DNA of 64,000 nt, from positions 1 through 64,000 of the forward strand of contig CAMXIF010000013.1 of assembly GCA_947243845.1 (NCBI GenBank), written 5' to 3'. Below the pieces are notes generated by a model. That model worked only from the letters and a program-made list of their open reading frames with translations. It had not been told where the DNA came from and did no database searches. Below, one piece after another: positions 23,555 through 32,058 of the stretch. Every line of letters starts with the position of its first letter. Within the stretch, counting starts at the first letter, position 1. The position numbers and the translations under genes were made by a program. Origin of the DNA: an uncultured bacterium. GTDB lineage: Bacteria > Bacillota > Clostridia > Lachnospirales > Lachnospiraceae.

Positions 23555-25576
23555 CTAGAAAACAAAAATTGCTGCGGTGTAAGGAGGCAAGTCAAAGGAA
23601 ATGCTGTAATCCTTGTAATTACAGGTTTCTTTGACCGCGGTAATCTCCGCCGGAAGCTCATGTCCGTTACCGCCAAAGCGTTTCTCATCACTGTTTAAGA
23701 TAAGTTTGTATTTCTTTTTCTTAGGCACGCCCACTTTGTAATTCTCCCACATCATCGGCGTCATATTGAGCACAAACATAATATTGTTCTTGCCCGTAGC
23801 ATCTTTCCTGAAAAAGCTGTACACACTGTGATCGGCATCATCCGCATTGAGCCACTCAAAACCGCCCCAGTCATTGTCTATGGTATACAGAGCCGGATAC
23901 TTGCGGTAAAGTTTCAGAAGTTCCCTCACATACTCATGCATACCCTTATTCTGCTCTTCGCCAAGCAAAAACCAATCCAGTTCTCTGGCTTCGCTCCACT
24001 CTCTCTCCTGTCCAAAATCCTGTCCCATGAACAGAAGCTTCTTGCCTGCATGGCCGAACATGTAGCTGTATCCCACACGCAGATTCGCATATTTATCCAC
24101 CGGATACCCCGGCATCTTGTTGACCATGGAACATTTCAGGTGCACCACCTCATCGTGGGACAACGGCAGGATATAATTCTCACTGTTGTTATAACTCATG
24201 GCAAAAGTCATCGCATAATGGTTATTTTTACGGAACAGCGGATCCAGTTTCATATACTCACAGAAATCATGCATCCATCCCATATTCCACTTAAAGCTGA
24301 ATCCCAGCCCGTCATCTTCCACATTGCCGGTCACTTTAGGCCAGGCTGTGGATTCCTCCGCGATCGTCAGGAATCCGGGATACGCACCATGTATCACGGA
24401 GTTTAAATGCTTAAAGAACTCAATGGCATCCAGGTTCTCTCTTCCGCCATACTTGTTAGGCACCCACTGACCCTCTCTCTTACTATAATCGAGATACAGC
24501 ATGGAAGCCACCGCGTCAATACGGATACCGTCAATATGATACTCCTTAATCCAAAACAGAGCATTGGCAATCAGAAAATTTCTCACTTCGTTCTTGCTGT
24601 AATTGAAAATCTTGGTACCCCAGTCAGGATGCTCTCCAATTCTCGGATCCGGATGCTCAAAGATACACTGTCCGTCAAAGCATCCCAACCCGTGCGCATC
24701 TGTGGCAAAATGTGCCGGTACCCAGTCCAGAATGACACCAATCTTATTGCGGTGCAGGGTATTGATCAAATACATAAAGTCCTCAGGATCTCCATGTCTG
24801 GAGGTAGGCGCATAATAGCCTGTCACCTGATAGCCCCAGGAACCGTCAAACGGATACTCCGCAACCCCCATCAGTTCAATATGCGTATAACGCATATCCT
24901 TCAGATATTCCACAACCCTGTCGGCAAATTCCCGATAATTATAGAAACCTTCCTCCGTGCCATCGGGATGCTTCATCCAGGAACCAATATGACATTCATA
25001 GATTGCCATGGGCTCCTTATTATAATCTTTCTGTGTCCTTTCTTCCATCCACACGCTGTCAGACCATTTGAATTTACTGATATCAAAAGTCCTTGATGCA
25101 TTGCCGGGACGCATTTCCGCATAGTTAGCAAAAGGATCCGCCTTATAAAGCTTCTCACCCGCAGGGGTACGGATCAGGAACTTATATAATTCGTTCTCTC
25201 CCACACCCGGAATAAACAGTTTATGGATACCACCCGGCCCAAGTTTCTCCATCTGATGAATCTCTTCATTCCAATCATTAAAAGTACCGATCACATTCAC
25301 ACTGGCGGCATTGGGCGCCCACACAGCGAAGAACATTCCCTTCACCCCATCCTCCACGCAAGGATGTGCACCCAGTTTCTTATAGATATCATAATGGCTT
25401 CCCTGTGCAAATACATACTGGTCCGCCTCAGAGATAAATACCTGATTCTCCTCTGCCTTCTTTGCCGCTTTATCCACTGGTTTCCTGGTTGTCTTTCCAG
25501 CCGGTCTTCCCACCGACTTCTTCGCTGTTTTCCCGGCCGGCCTTCCCACCGGTTTCTTTTCCTGTTTCGCTGCCAT
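23555..25576 (-). CDS. glgB: 1,4-alpha-glucan branching enzyme with basic AT-hook-like N-terminal tail
   Basis: 673 residues. CBM48 domain (about 60-150) and GH13 barrel with catalytic parts visible: GIRIDAVAS (nucleophile Asp), TIAEES (acid/base Glu) and LSHDEVVH (third Asp); the C-terminal all-beta domain is complete. It makes the alpha-1,6 branches of glycogen. The first 45 residues are unusual: an Ala/Lys/Pro-rich tail with two GRPAGK units (from residues 11 and 23), similar to AT-hooks or histone-H1-like tails. The start ATG has GGGGGA upstream. No other glycogen gene lies nearby. Confidence 0.93.
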   Translation of the reverse strand: MAAKQEKKPVGRPAGKTAKKSVGRPAGKTTRKPVDKAAKKAEENQVFISEADQYVFAQGSHYDIYKKLGAHPCVEDGVKGMFFAVWAPNAASVNVIGTFNDWNEEIHQMEKLGPGGIHKLFIPGVGENELYKFLIRTPAGEKLYKADPFANYAEMRPGNASRTFDISKFKWSDSVWMEERTQKDYNKEPMAIYECHIGSWMKHPDGTEEGFYNYREFADRVVEYLKDMRYTHIELMGVAEYPFDGSWGYQVTGYYAPTSRHGDPEDFMYLINTLHRNKIGVILDWVPAHFATDAHGLGCFDGQCIFEHPDPRIGEHPDWGTKIFNYSKNEVRNFLIANALFWIKEYHIDGIRIDAVASMLYLDYSKREGQWVPNKYGGRENLDAIEFFKHLNSVIHGAYPGFLTIAEESTAWPKVTGNVEDDGLGFSFKWNMGWMHDFCEYMKLDPLFRKNNHYAMTFAMSYNNSENYILPLSHDEVVHLKCSMVNKMPGYPVDKYANLRVGYSYMFGHAGKKLLFMGQDFGQEREWSEARELDWFLLGEEQNKGMHEYVRELLKLYRKYPALYTIDNDWGGFEWLNADDADHSVYSFFRKDATGKNNIMFVLNMTPMMWENYKVGVPKKKKYKLILNSDEKRFGGNGHELPAEITAVKETCNYKDYSISFDLPPYTAAIFVF

Positions 25577-25603
25577 TTACTGTTCCCCCTGTATCTTGTT
25601 GAT

Positions 25604-28276
25604 TTAGTAATGCATGAAATCCTTCTCCCGCAATATGATCATATCCTCTTCATCATATCTCTTCGCCAGTAATACGTCCATAAAATGCCCCGGCGTCTTC
25701 TTATTGGCATAGGCGATAGCCTCATCTACCAATTCCCTTACCTCAGCCAGGCTGACCTCATGATCGCTGGTCTGTCTGTCCGCAATCCTCGTGTGAAGCG
25801 CCAGAATACCAAACTCATCGATGGCATATTCCATCTCCTCCGCATATTGCTTCGCATACGCTACAAGCGCCTCATTGTCCAGCGGCTCGATATCTATCCG
25901 CAGATTAAAGTTATTGGATAAAGCCGCATGGTCTGCCAGCAGCTGGTTGATATTCTGCTTCGTGTCTACCATGAGAAGCAGCAGGCCCATATTGTCCTTC
26001 TCCAGGAATTTGATCATCTTGGAAATTGTCTCCGCTCTCAGCCTGGACGGTTTATCTATGATCAGTGCACCATTATCCAGCCTGCCAAAAGTTGACACCA
26101 CATCCTTCTTGTTGAGAACCGGCCCATCTATCTTCGCCACTTTGCCGGAGAAATTACCGTCATTATACTGCATCTCCCGAATCAGCGCCTTCGCCAGATC
26201 CATTGCCATGTCCTTTTCTTCGCCGCTGATCAGCACATTTCCCGTACAGGACGCCAGGCTCATGTTATCAAGCACGTTCACAAGCTGTTTTCTGGATTTG
26301 CGGTGATGCACAAATTGTCCAAAGAGTTCCTGCTCTTCCGTTGTCAGATCTCGGCCCTGCGCTCCCGGCTCCTCAACCGGTTCTTCCGCCGGTTTCTCTC
26401 TTCTGTGAGGCGGTCTTGCGGATTCTCTTCTTCCGCCCCGCTCTCTTCTTCGTTCTTCTACAACCTCTTCTTCGGGTTCTTCCTCCTCAACCGGCTCTTC
26501 CTCTTCCATCTCTTCCGGCTCCTCAATCTCAACCGGCTGTTCCATTACCGCAGACTCTTCTTCTGCCTCTTCCAATACGGATTCTTCTTCATCGTCATCC
26601 GGAAGAATTACTTTCTTAACTTTGGGCTTCTTACCCGATTCTTTCATGATAGCCGCCATGAATGCCTTCTCTAACTCCTCTAAAAGCCCATTCTTGGTAG
26701 CCTCATCGAAGTTCGCAAACAAACGTCCTGTCTGCGCCATAATATGCTGACGGACATCTTCCATGCGTTTCTCTTCGTTAGTCTTCTTAACCTGCTCCCA
26801 CTCAGCCATGATGTCATCAATACTGAGCTGGCCGGTAATCTGCTTCTCCATCTTCTCCGCCTCAGGCATCACCAGACTGATCTGTCCGTCATACTCCTGA
26901 GACAACATTTTATCAAACTCTGTGGGTTTGGTGTTTAACGGCGTGAGAGTCCCTGTCGTTGCTCCCGGTACCAGGCCGGTCTTTTTCTGATTGGCTGCCT
27001 GTGCGCGTAAAGCCGCTTGCTGGAGTCTCTCGGCCTCCTTTTTCATCTGTTCAATGATCTGCTGGGCATCAAAGAAAAGCGCCTCATCCGGAACGATTTC
27101 CTCCTCGTCCCCCTTGTTATCCTCCGTTATCTCATCCGTATCCACCGGCGGCAGTTCTGCCGTCTCCTGTAAGAGCGGCGCAATAATGGATTCTGTGATA
27201 GAGGGGGTTTTCTGCTCCTCCTCAAATGCATCCTCGTCTAATGCCTGCTCGTTAAATGCTTCGTCTGCAAAATCCTCCTGCTCTACTTCCTCTTCCAATC
27301 CATCTTCTTCCAGCGGTTCATCCTCTACAAACTCATCGTCCTCATCCGGTTCATCATACTCCTCGTCCATCAGATCAACCGCTTCATCTTCCTCATCTTC
27401 TGCCAGAACCTCCCTCATGCTCTCAGCCAGGGCCATCTGCAGATTGATCGTATTATACTGTCCCACATCCACAGTCTTGACTTCCGGCAGTTCAGTGGTA
27501 GGCGCCGCGAGAATCTCCTCTTCTTCCCCGTCATCCTCGTCCGATTCATATGCAGCATCATCCTCGTCCGACATATCCTCCGGCATAGCTTCCTCTTCCA
27601 TCGAATCTTCCTGATCTTCGCCAGCGCTCCTGCCGGCAATCCAGCGGTCATATTTTTCCTGCTGTTCCGGACTCAAGGGCTGGTGCAGCGCTTTAAGCTC
27701 CAACGCCTTAATAACATATCTGCCCTCTCCGAACCAGAGGAACATCTCGTCACATTCCTCTACGCATTTGGTCGTCAAACCAATCCTATGATAAAGATAT
27801 GCCAGTTCATACACCCATTTTTCCCTGGGCTCACGTTTCTTGAACTCCTCCAGGACTGCAATCCTTTCCTCCATGCTCACGTCCTGTGCTTCATAAAGCT
27901 TGTACTGCAAAACATATCTGTTGGTATCTTTCGGCGCTATCTGTACAAATTCTTTATAATACTCGATCGCCTGCACATACTCTTCCATCTTGATAGCCAG
28001 TTCGCACAGAGAATACACGATCAGCCTGCCTGTGGGGTGTTTCTCATATGCCAAAAGGAGAAGATCCTTACTCTCCTGATATCTTCTGTTAATCTTATAC
28101 AGATCGCTGATGGTACACAACATCATGACGCTCCTGACTCTGCGCCAGTCCACCGTATCCGCGATCTTAACTGCTTCTACGTATTCTCCCTCTGCTATCA
28201 GTGCCTTAATCTCATCGGCACGAACTTTGTATTCATACTTATCCAAGGTGCTCACCTCATTAACGTACTTTGCCAC
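25604..28276 (-). CDS. TPR protein with acidic linker and degenerate AAA-like C-terminal domain
   Basis: 890 residues, not a family I can name. Residues 1-205 are helical TPR-like repeats (YQESKDLLLLAYEKHP, MEEYVQAIEYYKEFVQIAPKD). Residues about 210-370 and 570-660 are extremely Glu/Asp-rich, low complexity. The last 230 residues resemble an AAA+ ATPase: a LISGEEKDMAMDLAKALI segment stands where Walker A should be (no GKT/S), GALIIDKPSRL stands at Walker B, and a lid-like helical end follows. So nucleotide hydrolysis is unlikely. The start is GTG at 28274-28276 with GGAGAAA four bases upstream; a TTG ten codons on is possible. It ends 27 bp before glgB. Confidence 0.6.
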   Translation of the reverse strand: MAKYVNEVSTLDKYEYKVRADEIKALIAEGEYVEAVKIADTVDWRRVRSVMMLCTISDLYKINRRYQESKDLLLLAYEKHPTGRLIVYSLCELAIKMEEYVQAIEYYKEFVQIAPKDTNRYVLQYKLYEAQDVSMEERIAVLEEFKKREPREKWVYELAYLYHRIGLTTKCVEECDEMFLWFGEGRYVIKALELKALHQPLSPEQQEKYDRWIAGRSAGEDQEDSMEEEAMPEDMSDEDDAAYESDEDDGEEEEILAAPTTELPEVKTVDVGQYNTINLQMALAESMREVLAEDEEDEAVDLMDEEYDEPDEDDEFVEDEPLEEDGLEEEVEQEDFADEAFNEQALDEDAFEEEQKTPSITESIIAPLLQETAELPPVDTDEITEDNKGDEEEIVPDEALFFDAQQIIEQMKKEAERLQQAALRAQAANQKKTGLVPGATTGTLTPLNTKPTEFDKMLSQEYDGQISLVMPEAEKMEKQITGQLSIDDIMAEWEQVKKTNEEKRMEDVRQHIMAQTGRLFANFDEATKNGLLEELEKAFMAAIMKESGKKPKVKKVILPDDDEEESVLEEAEEESAVMEQPVEIEEPEEMEEEEPVEEEEPEEEVVEERRRERGGRRESARPPHRREKPAEEPVEEPGAQGRDLTTEEQELFGQFVHHRKSRKQLVNVLDNMSLASCTGNVLISGEEKDMAMDLAKALIREMQYNDGNFSGKVAKIDGPVLNKKDVVSTFGRLDNGALIIDKPSRLRAETISKMIKFLEKDNMGLLLLMVDTKQNINQLLADHAALSNNFNLRIDIEPLDNEALVAYAKQYAEEMEYAIDEFGILALHTRIADRQTSDHEVSLAEVRELVDEAIAYANKKTPGHFMDVLLAKRYDEEDMIILREKDFMHY

Positions 28277-28407
28277 TTTCTCCTAATTACACAGTATATT
28301 CCCCAACAAAATCCAGGTCCGCAGATCGGATTCCTGAATCGGGGGAAACGCGATTTTATTCTGTTTAAGTTTACCATAGACGCCTGACAATGTAAATAAA
28401 ATATAAA

Positions 28408-28469
28408 GAAAAAAGCACCCCCAGTTTGGTATCTTACTGTAAGAATATACCAAGATATGGAGATGCTGC
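28408..28469 (-). terminator. Terminator after rsmA
   Basis: Minus strand long hairpin: AGCATCTCCA with TGGGGGTGCT (some G-T pairs) plus TTGGTAT with ATACCAA, loop of about 14 bases, then TTTTTT. It separates rsmA from the TPR gene. Confidence 0.72.
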
Positions 28470-28510
28470 AATATACAATCACTTTATATTGTACTTGTAC
28501 TCAAAAATCC

Positions 28511-29380
28511 CTACTGATCCTTCACGCGTCCCAGCCGATTGCTCAGTTCTGCAAAACGCTCTAATGTAAACGTTTCTCCGCGTATTGTTTTGGAGACTTC
28601 CATCTGCTCCAAAACATCCTCAACCTGCTGCCTGGTCACACCCAGATTGCCCGCGTTAACAAGGCCGTTCACCAGTGTTTTCCTGCGTTGATTAAAAGAT
28701 GCCCTGATCACGGCAAACAGGTATGCCTCATCATCCACTTCCACCGGCGGACTGATATGACGCGTCAGACGGATTACCATACTGTCCACTTTAGGCCGCG
28801 GTATAAAGCTGGATGCCGGTACCCGCACCATCACTTCCGGCTTTGCAAAATACTGCACCGCCAGAGACAGAGCGCCATAAGCTTTGGTGCCTGGCCCCAC
28901 CTGCATACGCTCCGCCACCTCGCTCTGTACCATGACCGTAATGCTCTCTAGGGGAACATGGCTCTCAAAGAGTTCCATAATGATCGGCGTGGTAATATAA
29001 TATGGAAGGTTTGCCACCACCTTAAACTGCCGGCCGCCCTGTTCCTCCAAAAGCTTCTGCAGATCCACTTTCAGGATATCCTCATTTAACAGCTTAATAT
29101 TATCATATGGCGCCAGTGTCTCTTCCAGAATAGGGATCAAATCCTTATCTATCTCCACCGCAATCACACTGCCGGCCGCCTCCGCCAGATACTGCGTCAA
29201 AGTGCCGATTCCGGGCCCAATCTCCAACACACAATCCTCTTTTGTGATCTGTGCCGCTCCCATGATCTTACGGAGAATATTCGTATCAATCAGAAAGTTC
29301 TGTCCATATTTCTTCTGCATATGAAACTGATATTTTTGCAAAAGTTCTGTTGTACTATACATATTACCCAAATTTGCCAT
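28511..29380 (-). CDS. rsmA: 16S rRNA (adenine1518/1519-N6)-dimethyltransferase
   Basis: 289 residues. SAM-binding motif I VLEIGPGIGTLTQYLAE (about 56-72), IAVEIDKDL, and the catalytic VVANLPYYITTPI (NLPY near 124) define KsgA/RsmA, which dimethylates two adenines near the 3' end of 16S rRNA. The leading KKYGQNFLID segment is standard. Length normal. It follows tatD in the same direction, a frequent neighbour order in Firmicutes (tatD-rnmV-rsmA), here without rnmV. Confidence 0.95.
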   Translation of the reverse strand: MANLGNMYSTTELLQKYQFHMQKKYGQNFLIDTNILRKIMGAAQITKEDCVLEIGPGIGTLTQYLAEAAGSVIAVEIDKDLIPILEETLAPYDNIKLLNEDILKVDLQKLLEEQGGRQFKVVANLPYYITTPIIMELFESHVPLESITVMVQSEVAERMQVGPGTKAYGALSLAVQYFAKPEVMVRVPASSFIPRPKVDSMVIRLTRHISPPVEVDDEAYLFAVIRASFNQRRKTLVNGLVNAGNLGVTRQQVEDVLEQMEVSKTIRGETFTLERFAELSNRLGRVKDQ

Positions 29381-29457
29381 AGCAGGTCCTCTTTCCTCAA
29401 TCCCTACAATCTACAATCACATCCGGTTCCTGATCCTCCTCGGAATCGCCTTAACTT

Positions 29458-30222
29458 TTACAAATGGAATAATCTTCTGGCATTGGCCTCCGTAATCTCC
29501 ACCACTTCCTCATAAGATATCCCCTTAAGTTCTGCAATCGCCTCTGCCACACAGGGCAGATTCAGAGAGGTGTTTCGTTTCCCACGGTTGGGTTCCGGCG
29601 CCAGATAAGGGCTGTCTGTCTCCAGAAGTATCTTTTCCATCGGAATATATTCTACTGCTTCCTTCAGCTTCTTCGCATTTTTGAACGTGATCACGCCCCC
29701 GATGCCAAAATAGAAATCCATGTTTAGATATTCTCTTGCCATCTCCTTCGTATAAGAAAAACAATGCACCACGCCGCCAATCTCACCGGCACGATGAGCC
29801 TGCATAATCTCCAGCGTATCCTTCGCCGCCTCTCTGGAATGAATGATGACAGGGAGTTCTACCTGTCTGGCAAGCGCCAGCTGCTGCTCAAACCATTCTT
29901 TCTGTAAAGCAGGACCCGGCTCAGGCCAATGATAATCCAGTCCCGTTTCCCCCACCGCCACAATCTTATCCAGCATGCACCATTCCCGCAGCAGTTCAAA
30001 GTTTTCCTCATTCAGCTCTGCCACCTCACTGGGATGCACTCCGATCGCCCCAAAGATAAAAGGATATTCCTGCGTGAGCGCCACGGTCGCCCTGCATCCC
30101 GCAAGACTTGCCCCAATGTTGACCACCGTGCCAATACCCTGTCCGCTCAAAGAAGTGAGCAGTTCTACTCTATCTTCATCAAATACCTCATCGTCATAAT
30201 GTGCGTGACTTTCAAAGATCAT
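29458..30222 (-). CDS. tatD: TatD family metal-dependent hydrolase
   Basis: 254 residues. Metal ligands sit in ESHAHYDD (residues 4-11), AVGETGLDYHWP (Glu near 92), VIIHSREA (His), GVVHCFSYT (His) and LLETDSPYLAPEP (Asp). TatD enzymes are cytoplasmic magnesium-dependent DNases / deacylases. Complete length. It diverges from tRNA-Lys and precedes rsmA by 77 bp. Confidence 0.93.
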   Translation of the reverse strand: MIFESHAHYDDEVFDEDRVELLTSLSGQGIGTVVNIGASLAGCRATVALTQEYPFIFGAIGVHPSEVAELNEENFELLREWCMLDKIVAVGETGLDYHWPEPGPALQKEWFEQQLALARQVELPVIIHSREAAKDTLEIMQAHRAGEIGGVVHCFSYTKEMAREYLNMDFYFGIGGVITFKNAKKLKEAVEYIPMEKILLETDSPYLAPEPNRGKRNTSLNLPCVAEAIAELKGISYEEVVEITEANARRLFHL

Positions 30223-30333
30223 TGTCCCTTCCCCCTGATCCGATTCAAATTTGTGAATAATGTATCATTTTAGCTTTCTAAATGCAAGTATTAAAAAAAT
30301 ATCCCATATTCTTAAATTTTCTTAAAAAAATAC

Positions 30334-30362
30334 TTGCATTGCACAAAACATTATACTATAAT
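30334..30362 (+). promoter_or_regulatory. Promoter of tRNA-Lys
   Basis: TTGCAT (30334-30339), 17 bp, perfect TATAAT (30357-30362), 38 bp upstream of the tRNA on the plus strand. The region 30223-30333 is AT-rich; beyond the presumed tatD promoter I see nothing in it. Confidence 0.8.
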
Positions 30363-30400
30363 AACTCTTGCGTGTTGAAGAACCGCCAAAATGTGGATGT

Positions 30401-30473
30401 GCACCGCTAGCTCAGTTGGTAGAGCACCTGACTCTTAATCAGGGTGTCCAGGGTTCGAGCCCCTGGCGGTGCA
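30401..30473 (+). tRNA. tRNA-Lys (anticodon CUU)
   Basis: 73-nt cloverleaf: acceptor GCACCGC/GCGGTGC with discriminator A, D-arm GCTCAGTTGGTAGAGC, anticodon stem CCTGA/TCAGG with loop CTCTTAA (anticodon CUU), T-arm CAGGGTTCGAGCCCCTG. CCA not encoded. Plus strand, single. Confidence 0.96.
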
Positions 30474-30480
30474 GTCAAAA

Positions 30481-30521
30481 GAACTGTTTTTGGAGACATA
30501 TGCGCTCTGGGGACGGTTCTT
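30481..30521 (+). terminator. Hairpin with GGGGACGGTTCTTT end after tRNA-Lys (REP-like, probably terminating)
   Basis: GAACTGT and ACGGTTC pair, extended inward by a G-T-rich stem (TTTTGGAG with CTCTGGGG), followed by TTTATTTTTT. The placement eight bases after the tRNA fits a terminator. The GGGGACGGTTCTTT motif resembles, from memory, REP/RAYT-type palindromes that are dispersed in many clostridial genomes. Confidence 0.5.
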
Positions 30522-30580
30522 TATTTTTTCTTCTAAATTTCATTCTTCTCATTAACCTATATTTCCCTGATCAAACCACC

Positions 30581-31426
30581 CTAAAATACCAATCCCAAAA
30601 TTTCTACCAACATTCCCGAAACAGCGCCGATCACATATAAAAGCAGCAAAATCCTCAGATTCTCCCTGCGGTCGTCATTCACGCGCAGCAAGACCAGATA
30701 TCCTACGCCCGTACCGGACAATAGACCTGCCACCAGAGCCCCCGCCCCAAGGACGCCGCCCAGATAAAGTTTCGTGACAATAACGGACGCGGCACAGTTG
30801 GGAATCATGCCCACCAGGGCCGCAATCAGAACACTAAACACCGGCCGGTTCAGGATCAATGTTCCTAAAGCCTCTTCCCCGATCAACGCAATGATCAGGT
30901 TAAGCACAAATGAAATCACCAATATATATAAGAAAATCTCCAACGTATGATGCAGGGCCGATTTCCAGATCCCGCGTTCACAATGGCAATGATGGCGCTC
31001 ACAGAGATGTTCGATCTGCATATCCTTCTCTTTCCTGCGATAAACAAGATCAATCCCGAAACCGGCGATCACCGCAAACAATACCTTCACCCCAAGAACC
31101 TTCGCCATCATGGAGATACCTACATTTTCAGATATCATGATGGGAAGCATTTCATCCGAAGTGGACAAAAAAACAGCCATAAGCGTCCCCAAGCTTATGA
31201 TCCTGCCGGCATACAGATTCGATGCCGCCGCCGAAAACCCGCATTGTGGGAATATACCGAGAAGCCCGCCAATGGCCGGCCCTGCTTTGCCGGATCTTCT
31301 GATGATATCCTGCATCTTCTCTCCCGCCCGGTGCTCCAGGTATTCCATCACAAGATATGTGAGAAATAAAAACGGCAGGAGTTTGACACTGTCTACAAAA
31401 CTATCTGCTATCACATCTAAAATCAT
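30581..31426 (-). CDS. Putative 10TM heavy-metal/manganese permease (ArsP_2-type)
   Basis: 281 residues, two homologous membrane halves. The first half carries GIFPQCGFSAAASNLYAGR, the second GMIPNCAASVIVTKLYLGG; this paired P-x-C motif is the mark of the ArsP/YraQ-like permeases, and this short form is usually annotated as a putative manganese transporter. A cytoplasmic loop between the halves has HLCERHHCHCERG, a good metal-binding patch. Substrate is inferred only. It stands alone; the 269 bp upstream (31427-31695) hold its promoter region and that of comFB, with no riboswitch I recognise. Confidence 0.75.
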   Translation of the reverse strand: MILDVIADSFVDSVKLLPFLFLTYLVMEYLEHRAGEKMQDIIRRSGKAGPAIGGLLGIFPQCGFSAAASNLYAGRIISLGTLMAVFLSTSDEMLPIMISENVGISMMAKVLGVKVLFAVIAGFGIDLVYRRKEKDMQIEHLCERHHCHCERGIWKSALHHTLEIFLYILVISFVLNLIIALIGEEALGTLILNRPVFSVLIAALVGMIPNCAASVIVTKLYLGGVLGAGALVAGLLSGTGVGYLVLLRVNDDRRENLRILLLLYVIGAVSGMLVEILGLVF

Positions 31427-31618
31427 AAAATTTCCTTACTTCTTTCCATTAGAATAAATTTCTGTATGCCCGCATCGTTCTGCCCAGACAAGACACTACA
31501 TAGAATACAATGTCTGTTTTAAAAATGCAAGCAGGACTATTTTGCTGCAAACTATATTATTCTATAGATTTTTATAATCCTTTATTAAATTTTGCACTCA
31601 TTTTTTTGCGAAAAAATA

Positions 31619-31647
31619 TTGATTCTTTAAGAAATTTGTACTAATAT
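31619..31647 (+). promoter_or_regulatory. Promoter of the comFB-like gene
   Basis: TTGATT (31619-31624), 17 bp, TAATAT (31642-31647) on the plus strand, 48 bp before the ATG, which has GGGAGG upstream. Confidence 0.6.
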
Positions 31648-31695
31648 AAAACGTGTATATTTCTGTCATTATATGACATATGAGGGAGGTTCTAA

Positions 31696-31965
31696 ATGGA
31701 AGGCTTAAAGAATATCATGGAAGACGCAGTGGAATATCAGCTCAACAAGCTGCTTCCGACTATGCCTAATGTATGTTCCTGTGAAAATTGTAAATTGGAT
31801 ATGGCATCCTATGCACTCAACAGGCTTTCGCCCCAATATGTCCGTACAAATACCGGTGCACTTTTCCAAAAACTGCACAATTACCAGCCGCAGGCTGAAG
31901 TAGAGATTCTGACAGTAGTGATTTCCGCGATTGAAAAAATCGGCAATCATCCTCAGCATGGCTAA
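31696..31965 (+). CDS. ComFB-like late competence protein
   Basis: 89 residues. MEDAVEYQLNKLLPTM, then CSCENCKLDMASYALNRLSPQYVRTNTG match the ComFB family, including the cysteine cluster thought to bind metal. ComFB lies in the comF operon of Bacillus; in cyanobacteria ComFB-type proteins have been reported to bind cyclic di-nucleotides. Here it is a single plus-strand gene with its own promoter and terminator and without comFA or comFC, so a signalling role is as likely as a competence role. Confidence 0.82.
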   Translation: MEGLKNIMEDAVEYQLNKLLPTMPNVCSCENCKLDMASYALNRLSPQYVRTNTGALFQKLHNYQPQAEVEILTVVISAIEKIGNHPQHG

Positions 31966-31983
31966 AATACATTCTCATAAACA

Positions 31984-32035
31984 AAAGATTTTCCCACTGG
32001 GTACTTTGCACAACCCAGCAGGAAAATCTTTTTTA
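31984..32035 (+). terminator. Bidirectional terminator between comFB-like and anti-sigma genes
   Basis: AAGATTTTCC and GGAAAATCTT, plus inner CTGGGT and ACCCAG, form a strong interrupted stem, followed by TTTTTT on the plus strand and by TTTTGTTT on the minus strand. It serves both convergent genes. Confidence 0.87.
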
Positions 32036-32058
32036 TTTACGTACCCTGTTCTCTTTTG

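Noticed and set aside
26341..27614. Long plus-strand open frames rich in Ser/Leu/Pro opposite the TPR/acidic gene
   Set aside because: They are the mirror of Glu/Asp-rich codons (GAA/GAG/GAT read backwards); the minus-strand gene explains them.
31427..31695. Manganese (yybP-ykoY) riboswitch before the heavy-metal permease
   Set aside because: The conserved paired loops of that class are not present; the region is AT-rich and mostly unstructured.
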